Origin: Diphasiastrum complanatum
Lineage: Eukaryota > Streptophyta > Lycopodiopsida > Lycopodiales > Lycopodiaceae
Direction: 5' to 3'
Length of the DNA: 64,000 nt
NCBI GenBank assembly: GCA_029204225.1
Contig: CM055111.1
Span: 8,313,267 to 8,377,266 of the forward strand
Part shown: positions 32,163 to 44,303 of the stretch, piece after piece
How positions within the stretch are numbered: the stretch's first letter is position 1
How the letters are laid out: the number at the start of each line of letters is the position of its first letter
The notes under the pieces: model-generated
Databases searched by the model: none
The model's input: the letters and a program-made list of their open reading frames with translations, nothing else
What the model was told of the DNA's origin: nothing
Made by a program: the position numbers and the translations under genes

Positions 32163-34240
32163 ATGTCATGCCAAATCCCAAGCAAATAGAAATTACAAAA
32201 CAAGTAAATCTAGGAGCAAAAAGAGTACAAGACAATCATGATAACATATCTATAGAAAGCTAGAAACATAAGGATCTCCATAGAATAGAATCTCAATAGA
32301 AATGAAAGACAGAGTACATAGCAATGGAAATGAGCACGGATTCATGTAGATAAGGCACATGAGACCTAGCAAAGGAAATCCCCATAGCTCATATTCACAA
32401 GGAGGAAGCAAGAAGCTCTCACTTGCAAATGAGCCAAAAGATCCCAAAACTTATGTCTCTTGCCTAGTTATAGACAATGCTCTCACTTAGCTAAACATAA
32501 CTATCTTGAGGGATAATTAGCCCGTGGTAAGTGTTATTTAAACTACATTGGGCCCTTATTGGCCTACTATCTTTATTAATCACTTTGGAGGGCCTAAAGA
32601 GGAAACCGCCTTGTTCTTAAGGCTAATAGCTCCTTTTGGGCCTACAAAGCTTACATTGGATATTATCTTGCATGTATAAGCATGGATGTACTAAAAGTAC
32701 ATAAGAGATCGACAAGCTTGATTATTCTATGTCAAGTCATAGAGATCAAAACAAAGATATCTTGTGTGTAGACATAAATTTGAATCTACTTAAATATCGT
32801 AAACACAAGCTTACTAACTTGATCAGTCAATTGGCAATCTCTAGCCATATATGAAGTGGTCATAAGTTCCTTGTGTATAAACAAATTCTCCTTGTTAAAG
32901 AATTTAGAAAACCATTATGTACCTTTTATTGAGGCCACACGGAGATGAGGCACCATGATTGTTATCCATTTTTTGAGTTGCTTTAGTATAACATTTCAAC
33001 CTTGCTACAATGCCCAACAATAAAAAAAATATTTGTAATTTCTTGATGTTGTACTTTTTAACTGAGAGGTGAAATTGATGCATATGAAAATGATTTTACC
33101 TTTCACCTTAATGTTCAACAAAAAAATAAAAGAACCAGAGATTTGTAACCTTTTGGATCAAGGTTGGGGCTACAAATCTTTGGACACCTGAACACGTTAA
33201 TTGCTATAGGGGCTAATGAAATCAAAGTGTCGATGCCCATGTTATAAAGATGGTGAAAAAGAATACTAGCATATCACCAATTAATGTTAATGATAATAGG
33301 AAATATGAGTGGGAGGTTATAATATGTGAGAAAACTGTTTTATAATTTAAAATGTATATTGGAAATAAAACGGTTTCCTATATGAAATTGAGACACACAC
33401 ATTTTGTAGCTAGGAAAAGAAATTTATGATTTAGAAATGGTAGAAATGTATCTAGGAAAATAAGGTTTTCCGTAGATGCAATTGATGCACATGCATTTTT
33501 TAACTAGGAAAAAAGCTTTACTAGTTAGAAGGGGTCCAAATCCACAGTTTAACTAGGAAAAATCGTGTGAAACTAAGAAATTTGACATTTTTCGAACTGA
33601 TCAGAAGTTCCTTGTGTATATACATCTGAAAGTGCAATGCCGCATTATTGTCTTAAAATAGAGCAGTTGCACTTGCACTAGCATGCAACCCGTGACTGCC
33701 AGTATTATTTAAAGCCAATTACTATAATCTTAATGCAAAACTCAAGAAATAGTGTACAGCCATAAAGCCAAAATATTTAGGACTACTAAGTTATTGCATC
33801 CATGGTCCAATTTATAATCCTTCACTTCATGCTTCTCCATTTGAAGTTTGAAATAGTCCATTACTCCTCAATCAAGACGGTGGATTCAAATCTCGCTCAT
33901 GGAATGGTTTGACCTACGACACAAAGATGTTGCGTTAGTAACTCATGAACTCGATGATTAGCATTTTTGTTACTAAGATTTGAGCTACAGCTTTAGTGAT
34001 TGCGAGAGAGTATGTTGGATGAGGTTTACGCTTCAAAGCTTTAATGAAAAATAAACTGATGGGCAGGAATTATTTTGCAAAGGTATCAAGCGGAAACACA
34101 GACACTCCATTAAACATGTGACGGTGCATCGAGCATGTTGACCGCAAGGAGATACGTGCATGCGGAGATGTATTGTAAGAAAAATAAATCCACGTGCGTC
34201 TAAATTCTGGATTGAGAGCATTGTAACTCATACTGAGCTC
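32163..34240. other. no recognised gene; putative minus-strand 5' LTR in the left part
   Basis: By position relative to the PBS, the sequence from 32163 upward on the minus strand should be an LTR. It contains a GGGCCCTTATTGGCC block near 32558 and GGCCTAAAGAGGAAACCGCC near 32593. I could not find its outer end or a second LTR. The 33000-34240 part holds short direct phrases (AACTAGGAAAA repeated at about 33405, 33505 and 33552) and nothing coding. Confidence 0.35.
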
Positions 34241-34573
34241 TTATATGTCTAGGTACATACCGTTGCATTTGAAGCCACTGGGGATATAGTTGCCGTAACC
34301 GCATATCCTCGGTATTCTCAAAGCATTTGCGATGTTAATTGAAGAGACTTTTTGTTTCGCTGCAGTCAGAGTAGCGCACAAACATTGAGCTTTCCCCTGA
34401 TATGCCTTGAGTGCATTACAGCAATTTTGTGAGGGCTTCATAGGCCGATTGCCAGCAGCCGAGAGGCACCCAGTCAAGGACCCAAAGTTGTTAGGATTGC
34501 ACTGAGCACTGACGTATGAAGATAGGAGCAATGCAAAGAGCAAGAAACACAGGGCGAGCTTAAGGAATGCCAT
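34241..34573 (-). CDS. lipid-transfer protein (8-Cys, DIR1-like/type 2-like)
   Basis: 110 codons, intact. Residues 1-23 form a classical signal peptide (hydrophobic LALCFLLFALLLSSYVSA), with cleavage expected before QCNPN. The mature protein of about 87 residues has the eight-cysteine pattern of the LTP/2S-albumin fold: C, C (LTGC), CC (SQNCCNAL), CXC (QCLCATL), C (RICGYG) and C (GFKCNG). These cysteines form four disulfides around a hydrophobic tunnel that binds lipids. Members are secreted to the apoplast and serve in cuticle supply, defence signalling or lipid exchange; which applies here is unknown. Ala-Leu-Arg-Ile-Pro near the C-terminus is typical. A TATA box lies about 80 bp upstream. 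No introns are seen. A nearly identical internal fragment occurs at 62494-62663. It is the only intact non-transposon gene in the window, alone among repeats. Confidence 0.88.
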   Translation of the reverse strand: MAFLKLALCFLLFALLLSSYVSAQCNPNNFGSLTGCLSAAGNRPMKPSQNCCNALKAYQGKAQCLCATLTAAKQKVSSINIANALRIPRICGYGNYIPSGFKCNGMYLDI

Positions 34574-34651
34574 AGTAATTGTATTTCAGATCCTCAAACT
34601 CAGAAAACCAGAATTTGAGATCTAGATGGTTTTGGTCAGTTCTGACTGCAG

Positions 34652-34659
34652 AATATATA
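34652..34659 (-). promoter_or_regulatory. TATA box of the LTP gene
   Basis: On the minus strand the sequence CCTATATATTC lies about 80 bp before the ATG at 34573. That places a start of transcription about 30 bp downstream and leaves a 5' leader of about 45-50 bases, normal for plant LTP genes. Confidence 0.65.
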
Positions 34660-34660
34660 G

Positions 34661-35630
34661 GTGATCATGTATACGTTATGCATGCAAGAATAAGAACTGA
34701 TAAAGGAGGCTAGAGACCCGAAGGTGTATCGAAATTGCTTGATACATTAAGAAAACGACAGGGCTACTGCTGCCTTAACATTGTGTAAGTGCTTACGGAA
34801 AGTTGTTGTTGGATGTCGCATCGAAATTAATGACAAATACAACTTCGCAGTCTTCGCTCACCAGGTGCCACAGATATTTTGGTGTTTCCATAAAAAACAC
34901 AGGTTTCTACTATCTAACTTCACGCAGCTAAGACCTACTGTTGAAGAATATCAGCGGAAGATCATTAAATTGGGTACACAGGGTTTCAATCATTCTTCAA
35001 TGAGGCTTCGGAATTCCAACAAATGAAAGTAAAATCTTTGCGATCCTTGTTGACAGTCGAGACTCGAGATGGTCCAGACTTCTTCATAGTGTAACCTGTA
35101 GTATTCATTGCACCGCTTTTGCCTTTTCTCACCAACTCACTTCCCAATCAGTTATACTGAAGGCCTTACAGGTAAATGATCATATGGTTCAGCAATCAGG
35201 GTGTGTCATATTCGGAGACGAGTCAAGCTTGCATAATGCATTACTGAGGCCGGTGTTTCTTTCTTTTTGGAGTGGGTTGGTACACAATTTATGAAGGCGT
35301 GTAGTTCCCTAGCATACCGTACAAGGTGCAAAGTACTTTTGAAGTTCTCACATGGAGGATATTACAACACACTTGAATGGAATGGTAAAATCAGCTTTTG
35401 CTTGCGGAAAACCTATAATTCATATAAAAAAGTTTACACTATGAAATTTACCTAACAATTTTTTTTTTTTAGGTTTCTAAAACGTACAAAACCTACAGGT
35501 TTAATCACTTGGAGGTGATGAGACTATTCATATTTTGAGAATATGTTTTTGGGTTATAAAATTCTTTTAAAAAAGGGTTTCGAGCATATTAATTGTAGGA
35601 TTATATGTGAAATTTTCACATGTGTGGAAA
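34661..35630. other. no recognised gene; upstream flank of the LTP gene
   Basis: An open stretch at 34781-35026 on the plus strand (81 codons) has mixed composition and no known motif; it probably arose by chance. A poly(T) run lies at about 35459-35470. No LTR ends were identified before 35634. Confidence 0.35.
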
Positions 35631-35633
35631 TGT

Positions 35634-36275
35634 CACAAAATGTGATTTGATCTCCTAAGGGCACACTCACAAAATGTGATTTGATCTCCTAAGGGTTTGT
35701 GATTGCACCTAATTAAATAAAGTGTAGATTGAAAATCAAGATCAAACACTCGATGGCAAGAGCACTCATCAACATGCATAAAACTAATATACAAGCACTT
35801 TCACACGTGTGGACAAGTACACATGAAAAAACTAAGTATGGAAAATGCCTTGCTCTCTGGTAGAGAGAGAAAGTACCAATCAAGTCTCGGGTAGAGAGAG
35901 AATCCAATAATGACTAGAAACACACAATCACATATTGATCTAAAAAACCTTAGTACATAATGAGGGTAATCAATCTACTAGTACTAACTCGAGATAGTCC
36001 ATGCTCAATTTCTATTGGACCCCTTTTCTAGCACCTCTTAATTTCTATTGGATGAGTGACTCAACATTCTCTTAATTTGATTGGATCCTTCTAATGAAAT
36101 TCTCACTTATGATTGGACCCTTGACTTTTTGCCAACAAATAGGAAGTGTCACTCATCAAATCTAATCTTGGCACTTGTAATAAGCCTAACTAGCCCGAGC
36201 TATATCACAAGTCACTTTTGGCCTAATGAAGGAAATACATGTGTATCTGACTATTTTGCCTCTAAAGCCAAAAGT
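35634..36275 (-). repeat. LTR relic related to copia element A
   Basis: Shares with 14391-14998, in the same orientation, the blocks GATCTCCTAAGG, CACACGTGTGG, two CTCGGGTAGAGAGAGA-like motifs and TTTCTATTGGACC. No coding relic of that family is attached, so it is a solo or truncated LTR. Its inner end has a 28-base duplication (35634-35661 and 35668-35695, CACAAAATGTGATTTGATCTCCTAAGGG-type, 34-bp period). Confidence 0.65.
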
Positions 36276-36284
36276 GACCCAATC

Positions 36285-36530
36285 ACTTAGAATTTGCTTC
36301 GAACAGGAACACAGACAAAAAGCACTCTCCACAGCAAGCTCACATAGCAACTGTATTTCTCAAAATGAAATTACACTGTACATATAGTTGTTCACTCAGG
36401 CAACCCATGCATGACCCAGGTTGCCGTTGGCGGGACGCGTGTCCCGTCGACTTGCCTCGTGGCAAGGTCAACTGATCCTTATCAACTGATAGGACCCATA
36501 GTACAGTAGCACAGTGATTCTACTTTAATT
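36285..36530 (-). repeat. putative 3' LTR part of copia element B
   Basis: This follows the end of the minus-strand RNase H frame and a purine-rich AAGGGAGAGA tract (about 36538-36547 on the minus strand). It contains GTACATATAG as a possible TATA element. The LTR boundaries cannot be fixed because the 5' copy is absent. Confidence 0.4.
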
Positions 36531-36590
36531 ATAATTCTCTCCCTTAAAGTAGAGTCCACTTTTTATACAGTCATATGCATAGCTTTAAAG

Positions 36591-39500
36591 TCAACAAACT
36601 TTAAGTACAGAAAGCTTTGATCTAAACTTATCAGACTTTTCTCCAAGAAGTGGCTTGGTGAAAATATCAGCTAGTTGTTCTTCCATACTACAATGAACAA
36701 CATGAATGTCATGACTCAACAGCCTCTCACATATAAAGTGATACTGAATCTCAATGTGTTTGGTTCTCGCATGGAACACTAGATTCTTTGCTAGCTGAAT
36801 GCCACTTTGACTGTCACTATGTGTGGGATTTTTCTGCTTCATGCCAACTTCTTCCAAGATTTGTCTCAACCATATAGCTTCCTGTGCTGCACTACACATT
36901 GCCTTATACTCTGCTTTGATAGAGCAATTGTACATTGCTTCTTACTAAACCAGGAAAAGCAACTGTCACAAAACTAGAATACATACCATGTGGTGGATCT
37001 ACGATCATCATAGTCACCTCCCCAATCCACATCCACATAGCCACACAACTCAGGTAAATCCTCATGCTTCTTGTAAATCAATCCATAATCCGAAGTGCCT
37101 TTTACATAACGTAGAATGCGCTTAGCTGCCTTCCAATGCATTTCTGTAGGTGTTGCCATAAACTGACTTAAATACCAACAACATAGCATATATCTGGTCT
37201 AGTTGTGGTAAGGTAAATCAATCTCCCTACTGACTGCCTATACAGCGTAGCATCAAAAGACTGTGACTCATCAAGCTTAGAAAGCTTTTTACCTGGTTCA
37301 ATAGGAGTATTCACTGGTTTGCAATCCTGCAACCTAAACCTGTGCAGCAACTCATCATGTCTATCATATCTTGATTATTTTCCGTAATAATCAAGTCATC
37401 AATAGAAAGAGCAATCAAAGCAACCATACCATCAAAGCATAGGACATATAGATTTGGATTAGAATGTGTTCTCACCATCCCCTTTGAGCGAAAGTAGGCA
37501 TCAATCCTGCTATACCATGCACGTGGTGCCTGTTTAAGACCATAAAGCACTTTCTTCAAGCGACATACTTTATTCTTCTGTCCTTTCGCCACAAAGCCTT
37601 CAGGTTGATCCATAAACACCTCTTCTTCTAACTTACCATTCAGAAAAGCAGATTTCACATCCATTTGATGCAAAGGCCAACCAAAATGTGAAGCTAAAGC
37701 AACAAGTAGACGTAGAGTATTCCACTTACATATTGGCACAAAGGTCTCCTCATAGTCGATGCCTTTACTTTGTGCGTACCCTTTGATCACCAATCTTGCC
37801 TTGTGCTTTGCTATACATCCATCTGCATGGCACTTAGTCCTGTATACCCAATTGCAACCAATGGGTTTCTTGCCAACTAGTGGTTCTACTAAGTTCCATG
37901 TGTTATGCTTAGCAATTGACTCCATCTCCTCTCCCATGGCCTTGACCCAAATGTCATCATCCTTCGCTTCATCATAAGTCGAAGGTTCTTTTCTTTGAAT
38001 AATGCTAGATAGGAGAGCATAATTTGCTTCATACCTTTCAGGTTGTGTCTTCTCTCTTGTTGATCTTTGTAGCTCTCCTTGGCTAGATGATCCTGGAAAG
38101 TCATCCATGTCGCGGCTCTCCAACAATCTCTCAAACCACTTAGGGAGCTTCCTGTCAGGTGATCGGCTTCCTGGTGAAAATGTATCCCACGGTACATCCT
38201 TCTCCTTCCGTTTGTCAACTGCAACTTCAATCCTTCTGTCTCTTGAGGTTGAGTAGTAGTATCTTGAGATGTATCCTCTTTTTCATCATTTGGAAGGTCA
38301 ATGAATGGATCATCATCAGGAGGTATCCTCACTATACCATCTTTCCCACTGGATGTGTGTATCTTCTCAGCATTGTCGTCTTCATAAAACTTGGATTCAT
38401 CAAAGATAACATCATGGCTTACATAGATTTTGTTTTCCACTGGATCAAAACATCTATGGCCCTTCACACGATCATCATATCCTAGGAATATACACTTGAT
38501 AGCTTTTACATCAAGTTTATGTATCTCTTCCTTAGGAATGTGTACTAAGGCCTTACATCCAAAGATTCGCAAGTGGTTCACCTTTGGCTTCTTCTTTGTG
38601 AATGCCTCCTTAGGTGTAATCTTTGGTATAGCAATGGTAGGACTTCTAAAGATAGACTGCCGTACTGCATGCTTCTGACCAAAAATCTTTTGGTAGTTAT
38701 ATCTCAGCTAGCATAGATCTGGCACTTACCACAATCGTACAATTCTTGTGCCCAACTACACCATTAAGAGCAGGAGTATGAGCTTGCGTAAATTGTTTTT
38801 TGATCCCACATTGATCACAAAGATCATTCAAGTCATTAGACTTGTACTCACCTCCACTATCTAATCTTAGGACTTTGATCTTCCTATTTGTTTGATTTTT
38901 GACCAAAGCTTTGAAGCTCTTGAAATTGTCAAATGCATCTGATTCTTCTTCAAGAATTAGATCCACGTCTTACGTGACATATCATCAATAAAGGTCATGA
39001 AATAGAAGGCTTTACCTAAGGACATAGTCCTCATAGGCCAACATAAATCTATGTGGATAAAATCTAGGATGTTCTTTGCCCTTACAACATGTCCCATATA
39101 CATAGGATTCGCACATCGGTTTCAAGTGGTCTTCTATGGTAGGCAATCATGTTACCATCTCCAATTTTCTCATCAAACTGAGGCTTCCTAAGTTCAAGTG
39201 ACCAAGCCTCTTATGCCACAACTCAAATTGCGATTGAATGGATGATACAAGTCCATGTTGTCCCTTGATTGTAGCATTCAACCTATACAATTTAGTGTTG
39301 GGCTCCCTTACTCAATCTGCAATAACTCTAAACTTTTGGTTCACATCCTTCACAAAGAAACGATCATGGGCAAATTTTACTTTCAACTTTTGATCAATAA
39401 TGACTCCAAGAAAAAGTATATTTTTCTTCAAACCTGGTACGTAAAGTACCTCCTTGATCATCCTGCTTTTGCCATCAGGTAGTTGGATTGAAACGGTGCC

Positions 39501-39815
39501 TATCCCCTTGATCTTGCACACATCACCATTTGCTTGTGAAATGGACATTCCATTATCCAACACTTTCAAGCTACTGAATCAATTCTTGTTACCTGTCATG
39601 TGTCTTGTGGCTCCGGAGTCAATATACCACGCTTGATCATCTTGATTAGATGACAATGCAGATATGAATATGCTAGGGTCTTCAATCTCACCCTCATCGA
39701 CAAGGTTACCTGCTTGCTTTGGTTTTCCCTTGCCTTGTTCCGCCAGGAATTTGCGACATTCACTCTTCCAATGGCCCTTTTTACCACAATGGAGCTTGAA
39801 AATGGACTCTCCCAT
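36591..39815 (-). pseudogene. Ty1/copia element B, decayed gag(3')-pol
   Basis: From 39815 down the minus strand has zinc-knuckle CGKKGHWKSEC, protease WYIDSGATRHMTGN (39815-39579), a pre-integrase part (39569-39312, LPDGKSRMIKEVLYVPGLKK) and integrase pieces (about 39100-38697, with VLRLDSGGEYKSN and HTPALNGV). The integrase C-terminal part is LRIFGCKALVHIPKEE (38581 down). RT (38060-37311) starts NWVYRTKCHADG and includes LHQMDVKSAFLNG and YGLKQAPRAWYSRIDAYF. Its active site reads ALSIDDLIIT where the family has YVDDLIIT. RNase H (37300-36591) has AEYKAMCSAAQEAIWLRQ and HARTKHIEIQYH. Several frameshifts and stops are present. The 5' end (LTR, most of gag) is cut off at 39816 by the inverted-repeat unit. 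This is a different copia lineage from element A and the intact element. Confidence 0.87.
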
Positions 39816-40911
39816 GTCGTAGGCTAAAAGCAGTATGCCGAGGCCAACTGTGATGTTAGAAGCTGAAAATAATGACGTTCACCTTTTTCCTTACCAGGCC
39901 ACTCGCCGCTTTTCCACCAAATTGAAAGCCAAATCGGTGTCGCCTTTAGAAATGCACTCAGTCATCAACTCCCAACTACGTGCCCAATGGAATGGTGAAA
40001 TCACTTTTGGCGCACTCCGAGACAGTTAACCTAGCAGATTCGCGATAAAAGGTGAAAAAAGCCACTTTGTCAAGTTGAGTCAAAATCCCCGTTTCTCCAC
40101 GGAATTTCATGATTGAACAACTGGAGACTTAGAATCAGTAAGGCGACCGTATTCTAGGCCTCAGATCGTGCTCAATTTGATCTAAAATAGAGCTTGATTA
40201 AGCTAAAAATGAGCAGGGTAGGCGCAGCCGCAAATAGAGAGAGAGAGAGTGGCTCGTGCGCGTCCAACCAAGCTGAAGTCGTAGTGTCTCGAGGGAGCTG
40301 GTGTCTCCAAAAAAAGAGTTCGACGCACGATCATGTTGGTGATCACAGGATAAGCTCCTTTCTAGATTGACGGTGGTGATCTGGAAAAGGGAGCACCATC
40401 GTATCAAATCTGATCGTTGGATCTCCTTAAATCCACTTGAATTTCAATGGAAGGGGCCTGAAGTGCAATTCACATTGCAACTTCATTAAAAATTTTCAAA
40501 GTGAAAGTTGAGCTGGGTCCCAATTTCATGAAAGGTGAAGTTTCTTCACTTTGAAGAAACAGTTAAAAAACTAGAAAAGTCCCTATTTTTGGGTCCTTTG
40601 TCCGTTTTGACCCAAACGAAAGGCTATAACCTCCAAACGAAGGGCACCCGGATTGTACCTGCAAGTACGGTACAGCAAAACAGAGTGATTGCAGCAAAAA
40701 AAGTGTTCGGAGTGCACCAAAAGTGATTTCACCATTCCATTGGGCACATAGTTGGGAGTTGACGACTGAGTGCATTTCTAAAGGTGACACCAATTTGGCT
40801 TTCAATTTGGTGGAAAAGCAGCGAGTGGCCTGGTAAGGGAAAAGGTGAAGGTCATTATTTTCAATTTCTGACATCATAGTTGGCCTCGGCATACTGCTTT
40901 TAGCCTATGAC
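39816..40911. mobile_element. unit with 205-bp terminal inverted repeats
   Basis: Bases 39816-40020 recur in reverse complement at 40707-40911 (about 90% by eye), both starting GTC(G/A)TAGGCTAAAAGCAG at the outer edges. About 690 bp lie between. Long TIRs with a non-coding centre suggest a non-autonomous DNA element (MULE-like or foldback). No target duplication is evident, and the left flank is the broken copia element B. The centre contains the first copy of the 0.56-kb direct repeat. Confidence 0.6.
40126..40698 (+). repeat. 0.56-kb direct repeat, copy 1
   Basis: Matches 40920-41485 in the same orientation with roughly 92-95% identity by eye. Shared blocks include GCGACC(G/C)TATTCTAGGCCTCAG, CCAACCAAGCTGAAGTCGTA, GGAAAAGGGAGCACCATCG and the end block GGCTATAACCTCCAAACGAA. 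No coding potential is consistent between the copies. Confidence 0.85.
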
Positions 40912-40919
40912 AGAAGTTT

Positions 40920-41485
40920 CAAGTAGTAGGGCGACCCTATTCTAGGCCTCAGATCGTGCTCAATTTGATCTAAAACAGAGTTTGATCAAGCTAAAAGTGG
41001 GTGGGGTAGACCCGGTCGCAGACAGAGAGCGAGCGTGGCTCACGCGCGTCCAACCAAGCTGAAGTCGTAGTGTCTCGAGGGAGCTGGTGTCTCCAAGAAA
41101 AGAGTTCGATGCACGGGCAGGCTGGTTACCACAGGATAGACTCCTTTGTAGATCGACGATGGTGATCTGGAAAAGGGAGCACCATCGGATCAAATCTGAG
41201 CGTTGGCTCTCCTTAAATCCACCGAAATTTCAATGGAAGGGGCCTGAAGTGCAATTCACATTGCAACTTCATTAAAAAATTTCAAAGTGAAAGTTGAATT
41301 GGGTCCCAATTTCATAAAAGGTGAAGTTTATTCACTTTGAAGAAACAGCTGAAAAACTAGAAAAGTCCCTATTTTTTGGGTCCTTTGTCCGTTTTGACCC
41401 AAACGAAAGGCTATAACCTCCAAACGAAGGGCACCCAGATTGTACCTGCAAGTACAGTACAACAAAACAGAGTGATTGTAGCGGA
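40920..41485 (+). repeat. 0.56-kb direct repeat, copy 2
   Basis: Second copy of 40126-40698. The inverted copy of the 205-bp segment lies between the two. The order is therefore A, B1, A inverted, B2, as if the unit was duplicated and one A lost, or as if B is part of a larger repeated element. Confidence 0.85.
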
Positions 41486-41735
41486 GAAACTCTCTGATAT
41501 AAACCTCAAAATCTCTCCATGGCTGGTTGACAGTATAATCAGCTTCCTTCATGTCCTTACAACATCCAAAACGGTGCACAAACTGTGTAGAAAACTGTAA
41601 TCTTAAGCCTAGTTTCAATTTTCAACTGGCTTCAAAATTGTCAATTTTTCACCAAATTTTTTCCTGTCTGATGCTATGGCCTTTATAAACTAGAAACCTT
41701 GCACCAGTGCTTCTGTTTCCATCTTCAACCCACCC

Positions 41736-42820
41736 GATTTTACCTATGGGATAAGGGAAAATAGGAAGTCTATGTTTTATTTCATTTGTTCATTTTCCTA
41801 CTTTCTTAATCTTGTTGTTTGGTGAATTTCTTTTCCAATCTGTATGTTATAAAAAATAAAAGAGACAAATCAAAATTATTCCTAGAAATGATGTCTGTTG
41901 TTGTATGCATAAATATGATGATCCAGAAGTCAAAGTCATTTGCACCCACCACCCCTACACTTGCATCATATAGCCATGGCGTGATTGGACCAACAGATTG
42001 CAACATTGAATGAATGCATTCATATCCATACACTCCACATATACTCTAAGCTACATAGGGCATCATGCATTGTTGTAACGGGCACATGATTGATTGATAT
42101 AGAAGCATATGGGGGGTTAAAGAGAGGAAAAAATTGGGAACAAAAACAGTGCAACAAGGAGGGGAGTGATTCCTCTACCCAATTAATAAGACACTTGAAA
42201 AAGAAAAAGAAAAAGAGAGAGACCTATATCAGTTTGATGATGCTTGATGGCTCCAAATCGGATCTATAACCATTTGTGAGGTTCGACATCTTTCCTCACA
42301 ATACTTGATTGGATCTGATTAGTAGGCAAGCTCAAATGGAGCTAGATCTCCTCTAGCTCATTATTCAGATTCCATTCATAGATCTCATTCATAGTGGACA
42401 TCAATTAGTGGATCACACAATTTAGATTCAATCAAAAGATCCCAACAACTTACAATTGAAATTTTCATGTAGATCCATTATGATGAAGCTTGTTATTTGA
42501 GAGGTACAATGATATCATGAGTGGATCTATGATCATCAACATGATTGAAACTTCTTGATGTGCATTATAGATTTCATAGATCTTGTAGTTATTCCACCAT
42601 ATATGCATCAGTATCATTAGACAAGATTCAAGTACAAGATTTAGACATTGAATTACCCACACTACGAATGGTTTTCAGATTACATATACCTTATCAATCA
42701 TATCTCTTTGAAATTGATAGATCGCATTAACACACACACACACACACACACCGATGGGACGATATTAGACACATTGTTGATGACTTGCATCCATATAATC
42801 CCACCACAAATTTTGACTTG
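41736..42820. repeat. 1.1-kb inverted repeat, left arm
   Basis: Read in reverse complement this matches 52306-53404 with about 95% identity by eye. It starts GATTTTACCTATGGGATAAGG at 41736 (partner ends at 53404) and ends in a (CA)n run at about 42732-42752 and CACATTGTTGATGACTTGCATCC. An AAGAAAAAGAAAAAGAGAGA run lies at about 42199-42219. It ends abruptly where chromovirus integrase sequence begins. No coding sequence is evident. Confidence 0.85.
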
Positions 42821-43800
42821 GTTAAAAGAGAGTTTTATTGGCCAAAGCTCAAACCATATGTCGAGTCACATGTTATTAAATGCAAGCCCTGTCAACTAGC
42901 AAAGGCTGAACACCATAAGGTTGGTAGTTTGTTGCATCCGTTAGATATCCCCGATAAGAGATGGGAAAGCATATCTATGGATTTTGTAGTTGGACTTCTT
43001 AAGACCCAATGACAAAATGATTCTATTTGGGTTGTAGTGGATTGGTTAAAAGTTAGATGCTTTTGTACCAGTAATGTCGACTATAAAGGCTTCTGATTTA
43101 GCCCAGATCTTTGTTGAAAGATTATTTCGGTTGTATGGTCTGCCAAGTGACATTGTTACTGATAGAGATCCTAAGTTCACAGGTCACTTTTGGTCAGCAG
43201 TATTCCATAAATTGGAAAATTCTCTGAGTTTAAGTTCTTCTGATCACCCTGAATCAGATGGCCAGACAAAAAGGACTAATCAAACTATGGAAGTTATTTT
43301 GAGGACGTTTTCTCATAGGCAATCTCATTGGGAAGATTACCTCCCACTGGTTGAGTTTGCATATAATAGTAGAAAACATTCTGCTACAGGTTAAGCTTTT
43401 ATGCATATGTACGGTTTTCAACCTAGATCTCCAATAAATGTTGAGATGAAGTCTGTTAAGATCCAGAAGGTTGCTGATTTCCTGCATGATATGCAAGAGA
43501 TGTTGCAAGTGGCTAAGGATAGTATCCGTAGTGCTCAGGATAGAGTTAAACACTATACGAATTTTAAGAGCTCCAAGATATTTCAAAGTTGATGAGTGGG
43601 TATACCTTAGGATTCCAAAAGATTGTTAGACGTTACGTACAGGGAAGCATTACAAACTGTCCACCCATTTAGAGATAAACAATTGAGAAATTGTTCTATC
43701 TCTGAGTGCCTAATTCGGTGGAAAGGTTATACTGAGGACGATGGTTCATGGGAGAGAGTTGATAGCGTAGAGAAGAATTTTCCTAAGTTCAGCTTTTGAG
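42820..43800 (+). pseudogene. chromovirus integrase-chromodomain fragment (copy B, 5' of LTR)
   Basis: Nearly identical to copy A at about 18820-20015. It starts LVKREFYWPKLKPYVESH with an intact CKPCQLAKAEHHKVG knuckle, then the integrase core (43074-43394: FRLYGLPSDIVTDRDPKFTG, DHPESDGQTKRTNQTMEV) and AFMHMYGFQPRSP (43401-43592). A deletion of about 210 bp, relative to copy A, joins CPPI-like sequence at about 43670 directly to the chromodomain (CLIRWKGYTEDDGSWERVDS, to 43800). Stops lie at about 43011, in the core and at 43394. A polypurine tract and an LTR follow. Confidence 0.87.
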
Positions 43801-43827
43801 GACATGAGCAGTTCAAGGGGGGGAAAA

Positions 43828-44130
43828 TGTTATGTCCATGACCAGTACATAGGATTCAGTATACTCCTAGTCTTGGATACACAGCACTCCAATGAATCAA
43901 GCTGTTAGGTATACCACGTCATACTGGACGTGACCCAGAAGTAACTAATATCCTTGTGAGGCCCAAAACATGCTAAATGGAGTTAGTACAAAGTATGCAT
44001 GTGTAGAGTTATCAATAACAATTCTATGAATAGAGGATCCATGCATAGAGACTTTATTCTAGATGAATCTATGTATAGGGGAGTTAGGACCTTGCATGTC
44101 TATGTGCACAGGCAGTTTTAGGCTCTATGC
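43828..44130 (+). repeat. LTR of chromovirus copy B (3' end missing)
   Basis: Starts TGTTATGTCCATGACC after a CAAGGGGGGGAAAA tract. It is about 95% like 20044-20360, and about 14 bp are missing near 43996. It then jumps at GGCTCTATG to CCCAACAACGC, skipping about 110 bp present in copy A; this deletion probably removed the LTR end and PBS. Confidence 0.65.
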
Positions 44131-44303
44131 CCAACAACGCTTTTTAGGAAGGAAAAGAAGGGGGATGGGGGGTAAAGACTCCATTTCCATCATTGAGGAG
44201 CTTAATTGTGGCCTAGTCTCCTTGAGTAGTTCTCTCAAGCTCTCTAAACCATTTTGTTGCAAATCTCTTGTCGTTTTTTCTTTGTCTCCTTCCTTAGCGC
44301 CCC

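Noticed and set aside
33870-33910. tRNA/SINE B-box-like GGATTCAAATCTCGC
   Set aside because: No matching A box at the right distance, no cloverleaf and no poly(A) or repeat copy in the window.
34781-35026. 81-codon open frame upstream of the LTP gene
   Set aside because: No recognisable motif, no promoter or partner; length is within chance for this composition.
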